Shown: in pieces, positions 61,230 through 64,000 of the stretch
Layout of the letters: each line of letters opens with the position of its first letter
Numbering within the stretch: the stretch's first letter is position 1
Origin: Diadophis punctatus similis
Lineage: Eukaryota > Chordata > Lepidosauria > Squamata > Dipsadidae
DNA length: 64,000 nucleotides
Direction: 5' to 3'
NCBI GenBank assembly: GCA_023053685.1
Contig: JALIGW010000001.1
Location: forward strand, 162,170,047-162,234,046
Made by a program: the position numbers and the translations under genes
Notes under the pieces: generated by a model
Told to the model about the DNA's origin: nothing
Databases searched by the model: none
Seen by the model: only the letters and a program-made list of their open reading frames with translations

Positions 61230-61723
61230 TCCAGACGTCTCTTCTGGCGTTTCATCTCCCGGAGCTCCTCAGTAAACCAGGGAGCTTTCCGGGATCCACT
61301 GCCACGGAGAGGTCGCAAAGGCGAAATTCGGTCTAAAGCCCCTGATGCTGCGGTGTTCCAAGCAGCCACCAGGGAATCAGCCGAATTGCGTACCAGGGTT
61401 TCAGGTATTTCCCCAAGTTCCCTCTGGAATCCTTCCGGCTCCATTAGGCCCCTGGGGTGGAACCACTTAGTCGGTCCCGCCTCCCTGCGGGGGAGGAATG
61501 GGGCTGCGAAATCCAACCGCAGTAGGAAATGATCTGACCATGACAGTGGGGTGATGACTATGTCCCTTATCTTCAGATCATCTCTCCACTGCCCCGAGAG
61601 TTTAATAGAAGGGACCTGGAACACAACCATTCTGCCAGAATGTACTAGGCAGGCAGAAACATTTGGAGATACAATGTCCCTCCGGTATCCAGGCTCTGCT
61701 ATTAAGAAATTTATAGGTAACAA
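61172..61723 (-). pseudogene. L2-like LINE ORF2: end of the endonuclease domain
   Basis: The 183-residue frame holds ITPLSWSDHFLLRLDF, the SDH motif near the end of APE-type endonucleases, and ends SRKAPWFTEELREMKRQKRR. The first two thirds of the endonuclease are missing because of 5' truncation near 61725. Confidence 0.82.
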
Positions 61724-61725
61724 CC

Positions 61726-62485
61726 ACTACCTTCAATTGCTCTGGAAGCCAACTGGCAACCAATGCAGTTCACATTGCAACAGTGACAACTGAGAAGTAC
61801 CCATTTTTTCTTACACCACTGCATGTTGTAATATTTAATATTTATTAATTAAAGAATTGATAATTCTTACTAATAATTTTCCAAAAAAAATTAATGTAAT
61901 AATATGAATGCATTATTCTCAAATAGAGACTAATGAAAGACCACAGATACTGTGTCTCCTGTATCTGCAGTGAAAACAAGGATTTAGCCTTGGTTACTAC
62001 AACTCATCTGTGCTCAGTAAAAAAAAAAGCAGATTTTGCACCCATGTTCACACATAAATATCAAAAACCAGAAGCCATTATAAAAGAAGGAAGGACTTAA
62101 TGGCTGAGACATTTGAACATGGGTAGCAATTCCAAAGAGTGCAAAGATTTAAGCATTCAAAATCAGCATGCATATCTACTTTTTGAGCAATATAACATAT
62201 TTCACATTTCAAGCAGGAGCAGTAAAGCATAAGGAAATAATGGATGGATGGATGGATGGATGGATGGATGGGAATTTTATTGAGGTGCTTGGTGCTTAGC
62301 TGTGAATAGTTTAATGTCTCAATAGGAGTTTATCTGAGGAGTTCCTTCCAAAGGCTGCAGCTGATACTTCTTTTGGTTGAGCACTCTTCCCTGGAGAGTG
62401 GATTTAATCAACAAAGTTTCAGATTTCTTAGGATAAGCATTTTATTCTTCACTTGGTACTCCGGGAATCTTGCAAACATATCTAT
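61726..62485. other. Unannotated DNA with a (GGAT)n run
   Basis: 61726-61775 (CTTCAATTGCTCTGGAAGCC, GGCAACCAATGCAG) resembles part of another inverted L2-like copy. (GGAT)n lies at 62241-62270. No gene. Confidence 0.4.
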
Positions 62486-62717
<232 letters not shown>

Positions 62718-62754
62718 ATACATATGTTCCTGTGCTACCTAACCTGGAGTAGAA

Positions 62755-62833
62755 AAATCTGGATGAGCACTAGATGATAGCAGATTGCATGTTTCTGTAA
62801 GCCTTTGCTACCATCTAGTGCTTATCTGGATTT
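62755..62833. repeat. Small hairpin element
   Basis: 62755-62782 and 62806-62833 are inverted copies (core GCACTAGATG) with a 23-base loop. The right half resembles the text at 63965-64000, suggesting one small MITE family. Confidence 0.7.
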
Positions 62834-63292
62834 CTGCAGACCAGATCTGGTAGCTATAATTCTTCTGTTTTTTCTTCTTTTCAGCCAGGTAACTTGGAAA
62901 TTAGTATAGTATAATCTCTCTGAGTCATAAAAAGGGACTGAATTTATTCCTCAAAGAACAGTACAATTTGTTCTTTGGATTCTTCAATTAAAACTGATTT
63001 ATGATTTTCAAGAGTTACATATGTACATATGGTTGCTTTACATTATTTAGCCCCTTCTTTACTTGTTTTATATTTTATATTTTTGTGAAGGAGGACAAGG
63101 TGCTTTTTTCTCCTATTTTCCTCAGCACAGCCCTGTGAGAAGACTTGACTGAAAGGGAGTGACTAGCCCAAAGTCGCCCAGTGAACATATGTGGCAGAGA
63201 ATGCAGAAGAATTTTTTTGTCTCCATGTTTTTGATATGAAATCTAAAGCACTATCTAACCTCATCACCAATATGCCAAATTATACATTAATG
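62834..63292. other. Unannotated DNA with a SINE scrap
   Basis: 63110-63190 (CCTATTTTCCTCAGCACAGC, GGGAGTGACTAGCCCAAAGT) is an inverted piece of the Sauria-SINE-like family seen at 43045-43312. No gene. Confidence 0.5.
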
Positions 63293-63324
63293 TGTGTGTG
63301 TGTGTGTGTACGTGTGTGTGAACA

Positions 63325-63366
<42 letters not shown>
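63293..63366. repeat. Interrupted (TG)n microsatellite
   Basis: TG at 63293-63309 and 63331-63366, separated by a TACGTGTGTGTGAACACG-type interruption. Confidence 0.92.
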
Positions 63367-63368
<2 letters not shown>

Positions 63369-63933
63369 CAAAAAATGACTTCTGCAGCTTTTTTATTATA
63401 TGAAGAGAAAAAGATACCGTAGTAGAAAAAACTGTTGCTTAATCTAGAACACAAATGGGTCACAAGATATAGCTCCCAAGATAACTGAAGCATTTGGCTA
63501 TTTTGAAGAAAGGAGTAATTTTTTAATATTTATATTAACAACTTGGCTATTAATTTGGTGAAAGATTTTATGCTAACAATTTGACTAAAACATTAGCCCA
63601 AGCATTTTTTAAAAATCAAAATACTTATTATATTGCCTGGTAATGGTATTTCACTGGTGCATTACAAATGATCAACCTCATCATTCTAATAAAGACGTTG
63701 AATTTGTTGGCTTGAAGATTATTCTATATTTATTATCTTCCTTCACTAAAGACTTTTATGCCCAAAGTGCCTTCACTGAAATCATTCCATGATGCCTTTT
63801 GTGATGCATGAATTGTTCTTGCACAATAGCTTTTCATCCAGAGTTCTACCGTAATACAAGATTGCCTGCATTATATTTTGCTTCTTCTACTTGTGTTTCG
63901 GGAAAGCTGGACAATCATATAGAGCTATATCAC
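63367..63933. other. Unannotated non-coding DNA
   Basis: AT-rich, nothing recognised. Confidence 0.4.
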
Positions 63934-63978
63934 AGGTGGCAAAGGTTACAAATTTCCTAAATCTCTTTGCTGCCACCT
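63934..63978. repeat. Small hairpin element
   Basis: AGGTGGCAAAG (63934-63944) pairs with CTTTGCTGCCACCT (63965-63978). Its right flank (TGTAGTCTGGGTTTTTGCA) resembles the right end of 62755-62833. Confidence 0.6.
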
Positions 63979-64000
63979 ATTTGTAGTCTGGGTTTTTGCA

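Larger units (their letters stand above)
59141..61725 (-). mobile_element. L2-like LINE, 5'-truncated, long ORF2
   Basis: About 2.6 kb with a (TTTA)n tail, an untranslated region (TTATATGCCGCCCAACTCCC, GAACTCAGGGCGGCGTACAG), and ORF2 from the end of the endonuclease to the C-terminus. It is the longest LINE here and the reference for the fragments at 3300, 8467, 48534, 49931 and 55722. ORF2 is shared out over three frames, so at least two frameshifts exist. Confidence 0.88.

Overview
The window looks like ordinary non-coding chromosomal DNA of a squamate reptile, most likely a snake. It is AT-rich and full of long microsatellites. It mixes CR1, L2-like and Rex1-like LINEs, tRNA-derived squamate-type SINEs, SPIN-like and other hAT elements, TA-flanked mariner-type MITEs, and Ty3/gypsy LTR elements. 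I recognise no host protein-coding exon, no functional RNA gene, no CRISPR array and no prokaryotic feature. Nearly all coding potential belongs to transposable elements. The species call is inference from the repeat mix; no marker gene was available.

Layout. 0-10 kb: a SPIN-like hAT (2028-2529), a gypsy-type solo LTR (3410-3612), two solo LTRs of one other family (3756-4082 and 8502-8840, the second nested in a LINE tail inside a mariner-type MITE), and a 5S rRNA-derived remnant (near 6293). 10-31 kb: an LTR-like block, old LINE tails, TIR elements with internal minisatellites or nested insertions (16714-17509, 21323-21602, 23071-23881, 25962-26602, 28746-29945), and a SINE at 30453. 31-36 kb: a full-length, very young Ty3/gypsy element on the minus strand (31165-35829). 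Its 224-bp LTRs look identical, it has a 5-bp target duplication, and its gag-pol frame is broken only by two TGA codons. 37-45 kb: a complex foldback, a second gypsy remnant, an internally deleted Rex1-like LINE, a GC-rich hAT (41640-42568), two SINEs and large microsatellites. 45-56 kb: mostly unannotated DNA plus a CR1/L2/MITE insertion cluster (47.6-50.5 kb) and a MITE with a tandem repeat (53595-54213). 58-64 kb: a 5'-truncated L2-like LINE (59141-61725) with a long reverse transcriptase ORF, then microsatellites and small hairpin elements.

The genes do not form a host pathway. The gypsy gag and pol ORFs would work together in one element (capsid, protease, RT/RNase H, integrase), but the integrase is cut by a stop codon. 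The LINE ORFs are relics. The main value of the window is its insertion history: many elements can be delimited to the base by target-site duplications, and several are nested two or three deep.
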